Of a DNA stretch of 64,000 nt, positions 8,191 through 16,302 are shown in pieces. The notes under the pieces are model-generated. The model was not told where the DNA came from and did no database searches. It saw only the letters and a list, made by a program, of their open reading frames with translations. The stretch covers positions 10,502 through 74,501 of the forward strand of contig JAEYPS010000017.1 in the NCBI GenBank assembly GCA_023410475.1, given 5' to 3'. The first letter of the stretch is position 1. Each line of letters opens with the position of its first letter. Origin of the DNA: Bacillota bacterium. Lineage in GTDB: Bacteria > Bacillota > Clostridia > Christensenellales > SZUA-584. The position numbers were made by a program, and so were the translations under genes.

Positions 8191-9807
8191 TCAGTATTTG
8201 TCTATTGAAAACGCTATGTTGACAGCGTGATCCGCGACACGCTCGAGCGTCGCTATCATATTCGTGAACAGCACGCCCACCTGCGGGTCACATACCTTTG
8301 TCGAAAGCCTTTCTATGTGATTTTCAATATATTGTTTCTGCATTGCGTCCACTTCCTGCTCGAGAGCTTCCACTTCGGGCAGTCTTGTCCTGTCGCGGCT
8401 TTCAAACGCCTCAAGCGCTGTTCGAAGCGTCTGCATCGTCTTTGCCGACATCTCCACCAGCTCGGATTGCGCTTCTTTTGAAAACTTCAGGCGCTTTTCG
8501 GCAAGCGTGAGCGAAAACTCCGATACGTTCTCGGCAAAGTCGCTAACGCGCTCCATATCTATTATAACATGGTGGAGGCTGCCCAAAACCTTCGCGTCAT
8601 GAGCGGGAATATCAAGGCCTCTGAATGATATAAGATAGTTTGTAACGTTATGACATAAATAATCGACAGTCTTTTCCACTTCTAGCACCTTTACCGCCTT
8701 GTTCTCGTCGCGGTCAAAAAACGCCTCCAGAGCTCTTCCAAAATTATCAGAGGATACTTTTCCCAGGCGGGCAAGTTCTTTAAGCGTGTTTCCGAGTATC
8801 AGCAGGGGCGTCTGAGCCGTCCTTGAGTCGAGATATACCAGTCTTCTCTCTATCCTCCCGGGCTCGTGCTTGTCGGGTATCAGTCGTTTTATCACCGCCA
8901 CCATAGGTTTAGCCAGCGGAAACAGCACTATAGTAACGGTTACGTTGTACAGCGTGTGAAAATTCGCTATCTGCGCCGAAACGTTGCCTGGTGACCATTG
9001 ACTTACCCATTTTACTATTACGGGGAAAAGAGAAAGGAGTACAAGATACATCAAAGTGCCCAGTATCTTGATCATAAGATGTATGCCGGCTACCCGCCTC
9101 GCATTCGTGTTTTTGCCTATCGAGGCCAGTATCGCCGTGATACATGTCCCTATGTTTTCGCCAAGTATTACATACACCGCAGAATCAAGGCCGATTAGCC
9201 CTATCACAGCCAGCGACTGCAAAACTCCCACTGCAGCCGATGAACTCTGCACTACCGCGGTAAACAGAGCGCCCACGAGCACGCCTACTAACGGGTTTTG
9301 AAAGTTTACAAGAATGCTCTGGAAAGCCTCGTTATCTTTAAGAGGCGCCATTGCCATAGTCATCAGGTTCAGCCCTACAAATAATATTCCGAACCAGAGT
9401 ATTATGCCGCCTATCCTTGCAATAAGCCGCTTCTTGATGAAAACGGCCATTAACATGCCAACAAACAATATGAAAGGAGCTATTTCCGAGATCTTCAGAG
9501 CGATAAGCTGCGCGGTTATCGTTGTGCCTATATTCGCTCCCATAATAACGCCCGTTGCCTGCAGCAGCGTCATGAGACCTGCGTTTACAAACCCTACAAG
9601 CATAACCGTAGTCGCGGACGAGCTTTGTATGAGTGACGTTACCCCCGCGCCTACACCCACTGCGGCAAAGCGGTTGGTCGTCAGAACCTCGAGAACACGG
9701 CGCATCCTGTCGCCCGCCACGTTTTCCAGCCCTTCCGACATCATCTTCATTCCGTAGAGGAACAGCCCGAGCCCGCCCAGCAGCATAAATATCATTTGAA
9801 TGCTCAT
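8191..9807 (-). CDS. Na/Pi cotransporter family protein with PhoU-like domain, copy 3
   Basis: This is the most divergent of the three tandem copies, with 538 residues from the chosen start. Both QSSSA motifs are present (LIQSSSATTVM and VVQSSSAAVG), and the PhoU-like tail is conserved. The open frame reaches 9927, but the ATG at 9807 has a GGAGGG box and aligns with the other copies (MSIQMIFMLLGG). A 15-codon leader ORF ends in ATGA overlap with it. It is the promoter-proximal gene of the array; copies 2 and 1 follow downstream. Likely an inner-membrane phosphate transporter; direction of transport is not deducible. Confidence 0.92.
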   Translation of the reverse strand: MSIQMIFMLLGGLGLFLYGMKMMSEGLENVAGDRMRRVLEVLTTNRFAAVGVGAGVTSLIQSSSATTVMLVGFVNAGLMTLLQATGVIMGANIGTTITAQLIALKISEIAPFILFVGMLMAVFIKKRLIARIGGIILWFGILFVGLNLMTMAMAPLKDNEAFQSILVNFQNPLVGVLVGALFTAVVQSSSAAVGVLQSLAVIGLIGLDSAVYVILGENIGTCITAILASIGKNTNARRVAGIHLMIKILGTLMYLVLLSLFPVIVKWVSQWSPGNVSAQIANFHTLYNVTVTIVLFPLAKPMVAVIKRLIPDKHEPGRIERRLVYLDSRTAQTPLLILGNTLKELARLGKVSSDNFGRALEAFFDRDENKAVKVLEVEKTVDYLCHNVTNYLISFRGLDIPAHDAKVLGSLHHVIIDMERVSDFAENVSEFSLTLAEKRLKFSKEAQSELVEMSAKTMQTLRTALEAFESRDRTRLPEVEALEQEVDAMQKQYIENHIERLSTKVCDPQVGVLFTNMIATLERVADHAVNIAFSIDKY

Positions 9808-9851
9808 ACGGCAGTCCCTCCGGGTATGCAGAATTCTATAGCAACACTCAT
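9804..9851 (-). CDS. leader micro-ORF (15 codons) overlapping transporter copy 3 start
   Basis: ATG at 9851 with GGAGGACCAT upstream encodes MSVAIEFCIPGGTAV and ends in TGA overlapping the transporter ATG. The distance from leader ATG to transporter ATG (44 bases) is identical to that of copy 1. Confidence 0.5.
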   Translation of the reverse strand: MSVAIEFCIPGGTAV

Positions 9852-10033
9852 ATGGTCCTCCAGCTGAGCAAAATAAAAGACAATTACTGTATGAACATGG
9901 CGCTTTTCCTATACGCACCATCAACAATTGTACAATAAATGAAGCCTCTGTTCTACCCCTAAATTTTACTCATGGATAGAGTAATCATATTTTTACGCGT
10001 ATACGCGTCTCAGCAGGAGAATATATAATTTGT

Positions 10034-10174
10034 TTAAAGGGCATTGAGCATCCGCTGCAACCGGGAGAACTCATTGTTAAGCTTCGATACTCCCATCATT
10101 GCGCCCAGCGCGCCCGACAGGTCTTGTCGATAGATATGATGTATCTGAGGGGTTATCCGTACATTTGTTGATTG
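10034..10174 (-). pseudogene. possible gene remnant, 46 codons without a good start
   Basis: The reverse strand is open for 46 codons ending LNNEFSRLQRMLNAL, with a composition like real protein (amphipathic, Leu/Gln/Arg-rich helix). The only ATG codons lie in the middle (10099) and have no clear ribosome binding site. I do not recognise the family. It may be the tail of a decayed gene; chance cannot be excluded. The rest of the gap between 9852 and 10199 shows nothing recognisable. Confidence 0.25.
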
Positions 10175-10199
10175 TCAGGTAGTTCATTCATTATTTATT

Positions 10200-12227
10200 T
10201 TATTCTTGCACAGTCAGAGCGCCGGCGATATATTTCGAATAGCTTTCAGCCGCCTTGTCGAGAGCAGCCGCGGCCGTGCTTCGCTTTCCCTTGCCTCGCG
10301 CCCACAGCGTGTACGCTTCAAATCCAGCTCTCATCTTCTTAAGCACAGTTCTGTCTGCGGCGTCAAGGTCCTCCCTTCCTAGGAGCTTTTCGGTGATTGC
10401 AGCCGCTTCATCGACACCAAGAGGCTGCGCGTGCCTGTTGCGAAACACTCCGAGCTTATAAAGGCAGTAGTTGATCTCACGCGACAGCACCTCTATCGCA
10501 GCTCCTGCGTCCTCGCCGAGCGCAGGATAATACCTTATACTATCGCTGAGCGCGGCTGTCTTTGAATAGCTGTCAAGGTTCCTCACTCTGTCTTCCCCGT
10601 CGGCGATAAAGCACACCTTCCCGTCTCCGGTCAGAAGATACGCTCCTCCCTGCGTTTCCCTTATCTCGCGTACTCCTTCAAGTATCATGCGCGGTTTGTC
10701 CGCGCCTCTGTAAAGCTTGTCTCTTGTCGTATGCGCGTAAGGGATATCGCCGAGAATCCTGAACCAGTCGACGTTTTCCACTATCCTAGACGTTTTGCCG
10801 TCCTGTACGCAATAGCGGAAAAGCGGGCCCGTTTTGTACTTATCGAAATAGTATAGGTTTTTACCCGACGCGTCAAACCTTGCCGTAATGCCGGAAGAAT
10901 AAGCGCCCTGAAATTCCACCCTCGAAGCTTTTGAAAGATAAGCCTCCTTCCAGCCCGCTTCAGTCTTGCGGGAAACATAAAGTTTTCCGCCGCGCTCGTA
11001 TGCCACACAGTCGAAATCTCTGTTTATCTCAAACCCTTCATTTTCCGCAAGCGATATCGCGCACTTTCCCGCTCCAGGCTGCGCTTCATACATCATTACG
11101 CCCGGGTTCTCCGCGCCTTCGCCTATATGCTCGACGAGCAAAAAGCGGCTTTCGCCTATAGGATCATCCCGTAAAAATTTTATATAGTCGTAGTTTTCCG
11201 ATACAAGAACGGGCTCTTTGCCCGGCGCCTTATACCACAGCGGCCTTGCTTCCCGCCCCGTTTCGGCGTACAGGAATCCTCCCGACGTAAACACCTTAAC
11301 GATATATCCATCGTTGCACAGCCGCTCCGCCCCGCCTCCCAGTGTATACAGATAGAGCGGCATGTTGTAGTTCTCTTCTATAGAATACACCACCTGCCCG
11401 CTGCCCAGCGGTGCGGCCTCGCTGAACCTGGTAAGGCTGAGGCCGTTGTCCGTGATAGCCGCCGCGGTAATGCGTGTCACAAGCTCAGGCTCATTGCCGC
11501 TTTTTTTCGCGTACATTGCGAACGTTTCTTTGTTTTCCCGGACGATATAGCTTATGTATTCACCGCAGTACGAAAACATACAGTAACCCGGTACAGCGTT
11601 ATTCGCGATCCGCTCCGTTTCTTTGCCGTCCTTCAGATACAGCGTTCCCGCCGAGTCCGCTACTTCTGTTACATACATCACTTTTTGGCCGTCGTACGAG
11701 ACGTTTGCCCAGCACACGCGCCCCGCTATTTCTTCCGCAGGCGACGCGCCGTTTGCGTCGGCCGCCATAAGCGTGCCCTCCCCCGTATTCATGTCGAGTC
11801 CAAGAATATAGTAAAAGTATCTGTTATCGCCCGAAAACACGCAGTTCACAGACTGGTAACAGCCGTAAAGCTTGCCGCGCTCCGACAGCTTTATTCTGCT
11901 GCCTCCGTTAGCCAGAAACACATTGCCCGCGTTCTCGTATATCAGAGGCGGGGCAGCCGGAGGCGAAAGTTCTTTTATATAGACCGGCGTCTCCGACACT
12001 GCGGGTGCAGCCGAAACGGCGCTGCCGACCGAAACCGCTGGGCCGGGCGAATATGAAGGCAACCGTGCTATATAGTTCGTTTTATACAGCGGAATGACCA
12101 CGGCCGCGAACACTACAGTCGCTATAAACAAAGCTATTCCTGCGCCTAATGTAATGATCTTTGTCGTTTTTCTTTCGTGCTTTGACCTGTATGCCCCAGG
12201 CTTCGATCTATACCTTGTCTCGCTCAT
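10200..12227 (-). CDS. membrane-anchored beta-propeller-like surface protein
   Basis: The 675-residue product has a basic amino terminus (about 1-25), one transmembrane helix (IITLGAGIALFIATVVFAAVV), a Pro/Ser/Ala/Val linker, then many short strand motifs such as NVFLANGG, YFYYILGLD, GTLYLKDG, PLYLYTLGG and KLYVSRKTE, resembling a WD40/TolB-like propeller facing outside. The last 150 residues are helical. It is the intact paralog of the split gene at 537-2579. The ATG is preceded by GGGGAG. A small broken gene lies 50 bases upstream on the same strand and may be cotranscribed. No enzymatic motif is visible; function unknown. Confidence 0.8.
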   Translation of the reverse strand: MSETRYRSKPGAYRSKHERKTTKIITLGAGIALFIATVVFAAVVIPLYKTNYIARLPSYSPGPAVSVGSAVSAAPAVSETPVYIKELSPPAAPPLIYENAGNVFLANGGSRIKLSERGKLYGCYQSVNCVFSGDNRYFYYILGLDMNTGEGTLMAADANGASPAEEIAGRVCWANVSYDGQKVMYVTEVADSAGTLYLKDGKETERIANNAVPGYCMFSYCGEYISYIVRENKETFAMYAKKSGNEPELVTRITAAAITDNGLSLTRFSEAAPLGSGQVVYSIEENYNMPLYLYTLGGGAERLCNDGYIVKVFTSGGFLYAETGREARPLWYKAPGKEPVLVSENYDYIKFLRDDPIGESRFLLVEHIGEGAENPGVMMYEAQPGAGKCAISLAENEGFEINRDFDCVAYERGGKLYVSRKTEAGWKEAYLSKASRVEFQGAYSSGITARFDASGKNLYYFDKYKTGPLFRYCVQDGKTSRIVENVDWFRILGDIPYAHTTRDKLYRGADKPRMILEGVREIRETQGGAYLLTGDGKVCFIADGEDRVRNLDSYSKTAALSDSIRYYPALGEDAGAAIEVLSREINYCLYKLGVFRNRHAQPLGVDEAAAITEKLLGREDLDAADRTVLKKMRAGFEAYTLWARGKGKRSTAAAALDKAAESYSKYIAGALTVQE

Positions 12228-12277
12228 TACCCCAAACTCCCCTAAAAAGCAATAACCTTTTTATAAAGATTTCCATT

Positions 12278-12535
12278 TCAGCTTTGCAGCTTTCCGGAAT
12301 GCAGCGTTTTATTTACAATATATCCGGCCTTGTCGGCATCCTTTTTATATACCCTTACAATGTACATGACTGCATAATTTATATCGATACTCCTAACAAA
12401 CCGGTTGAGGCCCCCGAAGTATTCAGACTAGTATTTATATCGTATGTTTGCCTGCGACAGGGCTTCCATCACCCTTGTGAGCTCCGACGAAGAATACCCG
12501 CAATAAACATCGGCGCTGTTAAAAAATAAAAGCAT
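12278..12535 (-). pseudogene. small conserved-type protein (85 codons) interrupted by in-frame TAG
   Basis: An ATG at 12535 with a GGAGAG box opens a frame that reads MLLFFNSADVYCGYSSSEL and on to IRYKY, meets TAG at 12428-12430 (codon 36), then continues in frame for 49 further coding codons with clear protein character (MYIVRVYKKDADKAGYIV) to a TGA at 12278. The layout resembles DUF2007-like or similar small clostridial proteins that start with a beta strand plus a helix and end with a YVxKKDxxKAxYII helix. TAG is a normal stop elsewhere in the window, so the frame is most simply a nonsense-mutated gene. It lies directly upstream of the 675-residue surface protein. Confidence 0.6.
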
Positions 12536-12724
12536 ATACTCTCCGGCTTCGCGCGGCTAAAGCAACCGCAGTATAGTTATCGGCTTGTTGATTGAATGTC
12601 CCCGGTGTTTCAAGCCAAAAAAACTTTTGCTTTTTATGATTGCAGTATCGAGTTAAATTATATCATAACTGTATGCAAATACAACAATGGCGCAAAACCG
12701 GCATGTCGAAGGAGTGTTTTTTTG

Positions 12725-13264
12725 CTATGCCTGGATATGCCTTTTCTGCGTGCCGGTTATCCAGAGGAAAATAAGCCTTGTAAATAACGCAACTGCAAAC
12801 AGTACCAGGAAGTGATAAAAAACATTCCAATTATGAAATTTCAATATCCCTACAAAAGTATATATGGGGAAAATAACGAAATTTAACAACGCCATTCCGA
12901 TACCGCTCCACAAAATATACCCCTTCCACCCGGACGTATATTGCTGGACCAGCATAAGGATAATAGGTGCAAGAGTAACACTTGAAGCAAAAACGGGTAC
13001 ATGCAATGGTACTAATCTTATCATATACTCCGCAAGGCCAAAGATATCAACCATAATCATAATATTTATATGAAAAAAGACAGCGGCCAAAGACCCGATA
13101 AGCAGCAACTCCCCAGCCCTGCTTTTATCAAGCAGCTTCAGCCACACGGCGTAAACGACTATAAGTATCGCTAACAGCAAAAACCATCCGAACGAGAATA
13201 TCTCATTGGATAGCCAGTTTTGCATAGACATTTGAGCCATTTCTCGGCCTTTTTCGTACAGCAT
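12725..13264 (-). CDS. CBO0543-type multi-pass membrane protein
   Basis: The product (179 residues from the chosen start) has five to six hydrophobic helices with a conserved HxNxxxMVD segment (FFHINIMIMVDIFGLAEY) and a carboxy-terminal RLIFLWITG, as in the CBO0543 family of clostridial and bacillar membrane proteins of unknown function. An upstream TTG at 13285 is in frame, but the ATG at 13264 has a GAGGAT box at the right distance, so I use it. It stands alone, divergent from the spore protein gene. The gap of about 190 bases on its downstream side shows nothing clear. Confidence 0.7.
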   Translation of the reverse strand: MLYEKGREMAQMSMQNWLSNEIFSFGWFLLLAILIVVYAVWLKLLDKSRAGELLLIGSLAAVFFHINIMIMVDIFGLAEYMIRLVPLHVPVFASSVTLAPIILMLVQQYTSGWKGYILWSGIGMALLNFVIFPIYTFVGILKFHNWNVFYHFLVLFAVALFTRLIFLWITGTQKRHIQA

Positions 13265-13479
13265 AATAAAATCCTCGTTTTTCAATATTCTATTATTAAT
13301 AGTGTAAGTAAAACGAGAGGCTTGTATTCAATTACCGCAATCTGGATTGTTTTTTGCATAAGAACTTATAAGTCTGTCAGATAAAAAAACATGACTATCT
13401 TTGACTGCTCATCATTTATTTTCATGTGTATTTAACAATACGGCGGGAAAAATAATATCAAAAGGAGGTGAAAAACAAA

Positions 13480-13680
13480 ATGGCAACGAACAACAATCAG
13501 ACATTGGTTCCCAATGCGAAGCAGATGCTCAGCAACATGAAGTACGAGGTGGCCGGCGAGGTTGGCGTAAACCTTAAACAGGGCTACAACGGAGATATCT
13601 CCGCCCGTGACGCCGGCAGAATAGGCGGCAACATGGTCAAGAAGATGATACAATACGCTGAAAGTTCAGGGAAATTCTAA
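13480..13680 (+). CDS. alpha/beta-type small acid-soluble spore protein
   Basis: This 66-residue protein carries the family core: a germination-protease site (KYEVAGEVGV, where the canonical form is EIASE), followed by NGDISARDAGRIGGNMVKKM. Such proteins coat and protect DNA in the forespore and are degraded at germination. An in-frame GTG at 13468 lies inside the AAAGGAGGTG ribosome binding site, so the ATG at 13480 is the true start. It is the clearest sign that the organism forms endospores. Expression should be sigma-G dependent, but I could not assign a convincing promoter. Confidence 0.95.
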   Translation: MATNNNQTLVPNAKQMLSNMKYEVAGEVGVNLKQGYNGDISARDAGRIGGNMVKKMIQYAESSGKF

Positions 13681-13750
13681 CGACCATATTCGGAAAGTAA
13701 AACTTTCCGACGCCGGTAAAATGGAGCCCCCTAAAACCGAATAAAAAACG

Positions 13751-13786
13751 ACCTCCTGCCAAGTGTATTGACGGGAGGTTATTTTT
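13751..13786 (+). terminator. terminator after the spore protein gene
   Basis: ACCTCCTG (13751-13758) pairs with CGGGAGGT (13772-13779) and is followed by TATTTTT. A second hairpin without a U-tract, CGGAAAGT/ACTTTCCG, lies at 13691-13709. Confidence 0.75.
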
Positions 13787-13852
13787 ATGCGGAATCACTT
13801 GAATATCTATGCGTTTTAAGTTACTATACATACAAAAATTCAGGCGGTAAAT

Positions 13853-14542
13853 ATGTTTACAGGGGTCATTATCAACTTCGCGGCAATACTCGCTGGCAGC
13901 GCCGTAGGGCTGTTTTTTAAAAACAGGCTCAATCAAAAATACCAGACCGCTCTCATCGATGTTCTTGCGCTCGGCGTCATAGGCATCGGCGTATCGTATA
14001 CTATTAAGACGCAGAACATACTCGTGCTCGTCATAAGCCTTATTATAGGCACGCTCGCAGGCACGTTTTTAAAGATAGACGAGCGGTTGGAGCGTCTTGG
14101 TTCAAGGCTGAAAAATCGCCTGAAAAGCGATCACGAAACATTTTCCGAAGGCTTTGCGGGTGCGTCGGTACTATTTTGCGTAGGCTCAATGGCTATTATG
14201 GGCTGCCTTGAAGGCGCGCTTGAAGGAAAAAGCGATATACTCTTAACAAAGTCGATAATGGACGGAGTAAGCTCCGTGTTCCTCGCCTCGGCGCTCGGGC
14301 TCGGGGTAATGTTCTCCGCATTCTCTGTTCTTTTATATCAGGGTCTTTTGACTCTGCTGTTCTTTGCTTTCGCGGGCGGAATAGAGACGTTTATCATAGC
14401 GGAGATGTCCGCGGTCGGCGGCGCGATACTCATAGGCATAGCGGTAAACATGCTGGGACTCAAAAAAATAAAAACAGCGGACATGATAATCTCGCTGTTT
14501 ATGCCTCTTTGCGTCATTCCGCTTTTAAAGCTTATTTCATGA
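13853..14542 (+). CDS. DUF554 family membrane protein
   Basis: The 229-residue product has six to seven hydrophobic segments and the family's typical beginning (MFTGVIINFAAILAGSAVGL) and middle (LFCVGSMAIMGCLEGALEG, SIMDGVSSVFLASALGLGV). DUF554 (YdfK-like) proteins are predicted transporters of unknown substrate in the cytoplasmic membrane. The ribosome binding site before the ATG is weak. Its stop overlaps the convergent oxidoreductase pseudogene by six bases. Confidence 0.9.
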   Translation: MFTGVIINFAAILAGSAVGLFFKNRLNQKYQTALIDVLALGVIGIGVSYTIKTQNILVLVISLIIGTLAGTFLKIDERLERLGSRLKNRLKSDHETFSEGFAGASVLFCVGSMAIMGCLEGALEGKSDILLTKSIMDGVSSVFLASALGLGVMFSAFSVLLYQGLLTLLFFAFAGGIETFIIAEMSAVGGAILIGIAVNMLGLKKIKTADMIISLFMPLCVIPLLKLIS

Positions 14543-15243
14543 CTCCCCGCTTTTGACGAGCAGCTTTAAGCCAGAGCGCATAAGCGCTTTCATAATTCTG
14601 CCCGTTAAGCGGCGCACATGACTCGCCTTTACCGTATAAAAGTATTCGTTCTTATCGCCGTAATAAGAAGCGTCTGCGGGGCATATCTTTTGATATGATT
14701 CAAATGCCGTAAACTCCTTAAACGAATGAAAATAAGCAAAGTCTCCAATACCCGGCGCTTTCCTGCGCGGGTTTTGAAGCGATTTATAATAATCACTAGA
14801 GGCTTTTCTTAATTTATTATCTGCCCGTTTTTCAAAACCGGCCATCGGTATAGGCGGGCAGCTTATGCCTACGCTCTTTACCAGCCTTCCGCCTGCGGAT
14901 AATAAAGCGAGCTGCCCAAGCGTCTGCTTTAATCCCATCACTCCCCCCACTGTTGCGACAGCCAGAAACGATTTGTCAAAAAAACAGGGCCGGTGCAGAG
15001 TATATGCAAACCGGTCGATAAAGTTTTTCATTACAGCGGGAACGCCCGTAGCATAGCATGGCGCGGCTAATATTATTCCGTCCGCTTCTTCCATTTTTGC
15101 CATTATCGCGTCGCGCTCATCCTTAAGCGGACAAAGCTGCTCACCCTTTGATATGCATGTAAAACACCCTTACCCTTTACTATCTCCTTGGCTTCACTTT
15201 CCAAATCTTCTTCTCTGCCCAAAAGATCAACTATATGAGCCAT
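14537..15243 (-). pseudogene. NAD(P)H-dependent flavodoxin-like oxidoreductase, frameshifted
   Basis: The large frame (14537-15103) encodes the middle and end of a flavodoxin-fold oxidoreductase: EADGIILAAPCYATGVPAVM and KNFIDRF are characteristic. An ATG at 15243 with a GAGGTGA box opens a different frame (MAHIVDLLGREEDLE...) that runs into the expected Cys segment only if the frame shifts near the run of four T (15161-15164 on the forward strand, AAAA). After the shift the sequence reads FTCISKGEQLCPLKDERDAI, continuous with the large frame. One extra T would restore the gene. The usual amino-terminal GSPR flavin loop is also missing. This is a pseudogene or a homopolymer sequencing error. 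Confidence 0.6.
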
Positions 15244-15393
15244 TGAAAAGTCACCTCATTTTTCGGACAGAAGTTTGTCTACTTTTTCCTCTATGTCAAC
15301 TATTATATTGCGGTTTTTAGAAATTGTCTACTTTTGTGTCTACTGAAATTTCTATTGATTATAAATATCTATATATAGTGCCTATTAATGCAG

Positions 15394-15419
15394 AAAAACC
15401 ACCATATATGGTGGTTTTT
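15394..15419 (-). terminator. terminator after tmRNA
   Basis: A 26-base perfect palindrome-like hairpin (AAAAACCACC / GGTGGTTTTT around ATATAT) lies 11 bases beyond the CCA end of tmRNA and works in both directions. Confidence 0.85.
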
Positions 15420-15430
15420 CGTTCATTTTT

Positions 15431-15794
15431 TGGTGGAGGCGAGGGGAGTCGAACCCCTGTCCGAAAGTTCCAGCGTCGGATCTTCTCCGGGTGCAGAGCG
15501 TGTATTTAAACCGTTTCCCTCCATACACTCCCGCGCTCAGGGGCATACTTTCGGTAGCTTCATAGTCCCTTCCAGCGCTCAAAGCTTTGCGCAGGCGGTT
15601 CCCCTAGTTAATGATGCCCTGGCCCCGGCGATTAGGGTGCCACCGGCAGGACATTACACTGCATTAAGCAGCGTAAGCTAGTTCAGTATTATCTGCAACT
15701 AAATTTTAAGTTCCGGATTTTTTACGCAGCACTCCGGGACTGCGACCCGCTTATCCGGCTCCGGCAACCCCCGTCGAAAGCCAAATACGCCCCC
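15431..15794 (-). ncRNA. ssrA: transfer-messenger RNA (tmRNA)
   Basis: The reverse strand begins GGGGGCG and ends CGCCTCC plus an encoded CCA, so the seven-base acceptor stem pairs. The T-arm GGGGTTCGACTCCCC is near the 3' end. The tag frame at 15696-15664 starts at GCA after a typical TTAGTT context and encodes ADNTELAYAA followed by TAA. tmRNA rescues stalled ribosomes by adding this degradation tag. It lies directly downstream of smpB and rnr, its functional partners. The tag ends in AYAA where most bacteria have ALAA or AVAA. Confidence 0.95.
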
Positions 15795-15824
15795 ATGTGT
15801 GGATCTCAAACCTGAAATCCGGGT

Positions 15825-16283
15825 TTACCTTGCCATCTTCCTTGCGATCTCTTTCTTTCTCTCAGCGTCCTTTTCCGCTATGTCCTGACGCTTGTCGTAT
15901 AGCTTCTTGCCCCTTGCCGCGCCTATCTCAAGCTTTACTCTGCCCTTTTTCAAGTATAATGACAGCGGTATCAGCGTAAAGCCCTTCTGCGCGACAAACG
16001 ACAACAGCTTTACTATCTCCCTCTTGTGCAGCAGCAGCTTTCTCGTGCGAAGAGGTTCCTGGTTAAAAACACTGCCCTTTTCATAAGGGCTTATATGCAT
16101 GTTATGGATAAAAGCTTCGCCGTCCTTAATGCGCACAAACGCGTCCTTTATGTTTGCCTTGCCCGCGCGTATTGATTTAACTTCGCTGCCGACAAGAACT
16201 ATCCCTGCTTCAAAGTCGTCTTCTATAAAATATTCATGGCGCGCTTTTCTGTTCTTTATAAGCACCTTAACGCCTTCGCTCAC
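15825..16283 (-). CDS. smpB: SsrA-binding protein
   Basis: The 152-residue length is normal for SmpB. Family motifs are NRKARHEYFIEDDFEAGI, GSEVKSIRAGKANIKDAF and HNMHISPYEKG, with the basic tail (GKKLYDKRQDIAEKDAERKK) that enters the mRNA channel. It binds tmRNA and delivers it to stalled ribosomes. It is encoded between rnr (19-base gap upstream) and ssrA (30 bases downstream), the classic order, so the three probably form one transcript. Confidence 0.97.
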   Translation of the reverse strand: MSEGVKVLIKNRKARHEYFIEDDFEAGIVLVGSEVKSIRAGKANIKDAFVRIKDGEAFIHNMHISPYEKGSVFNQEPLRTRKLLLHKREIVKLLSFVAQKGFTLIPLSLYLKKGRVKLEIGAARGKKLYDKRQDIAEKDAERKKEIARKMAR

Positions 16284-16302
16284 AAAATCACCCCAAACAC
16301 TC

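Noticed and set aside
537..12535. Stop-codon reassignment as explanation for the in-frame TAA and TAG
   Set aside because: All three stop codons end well-supported genes in the window, for example TAG after mnmA and TAA after the ABC-neighbour NUDIX gene, so recoding is unlikely.
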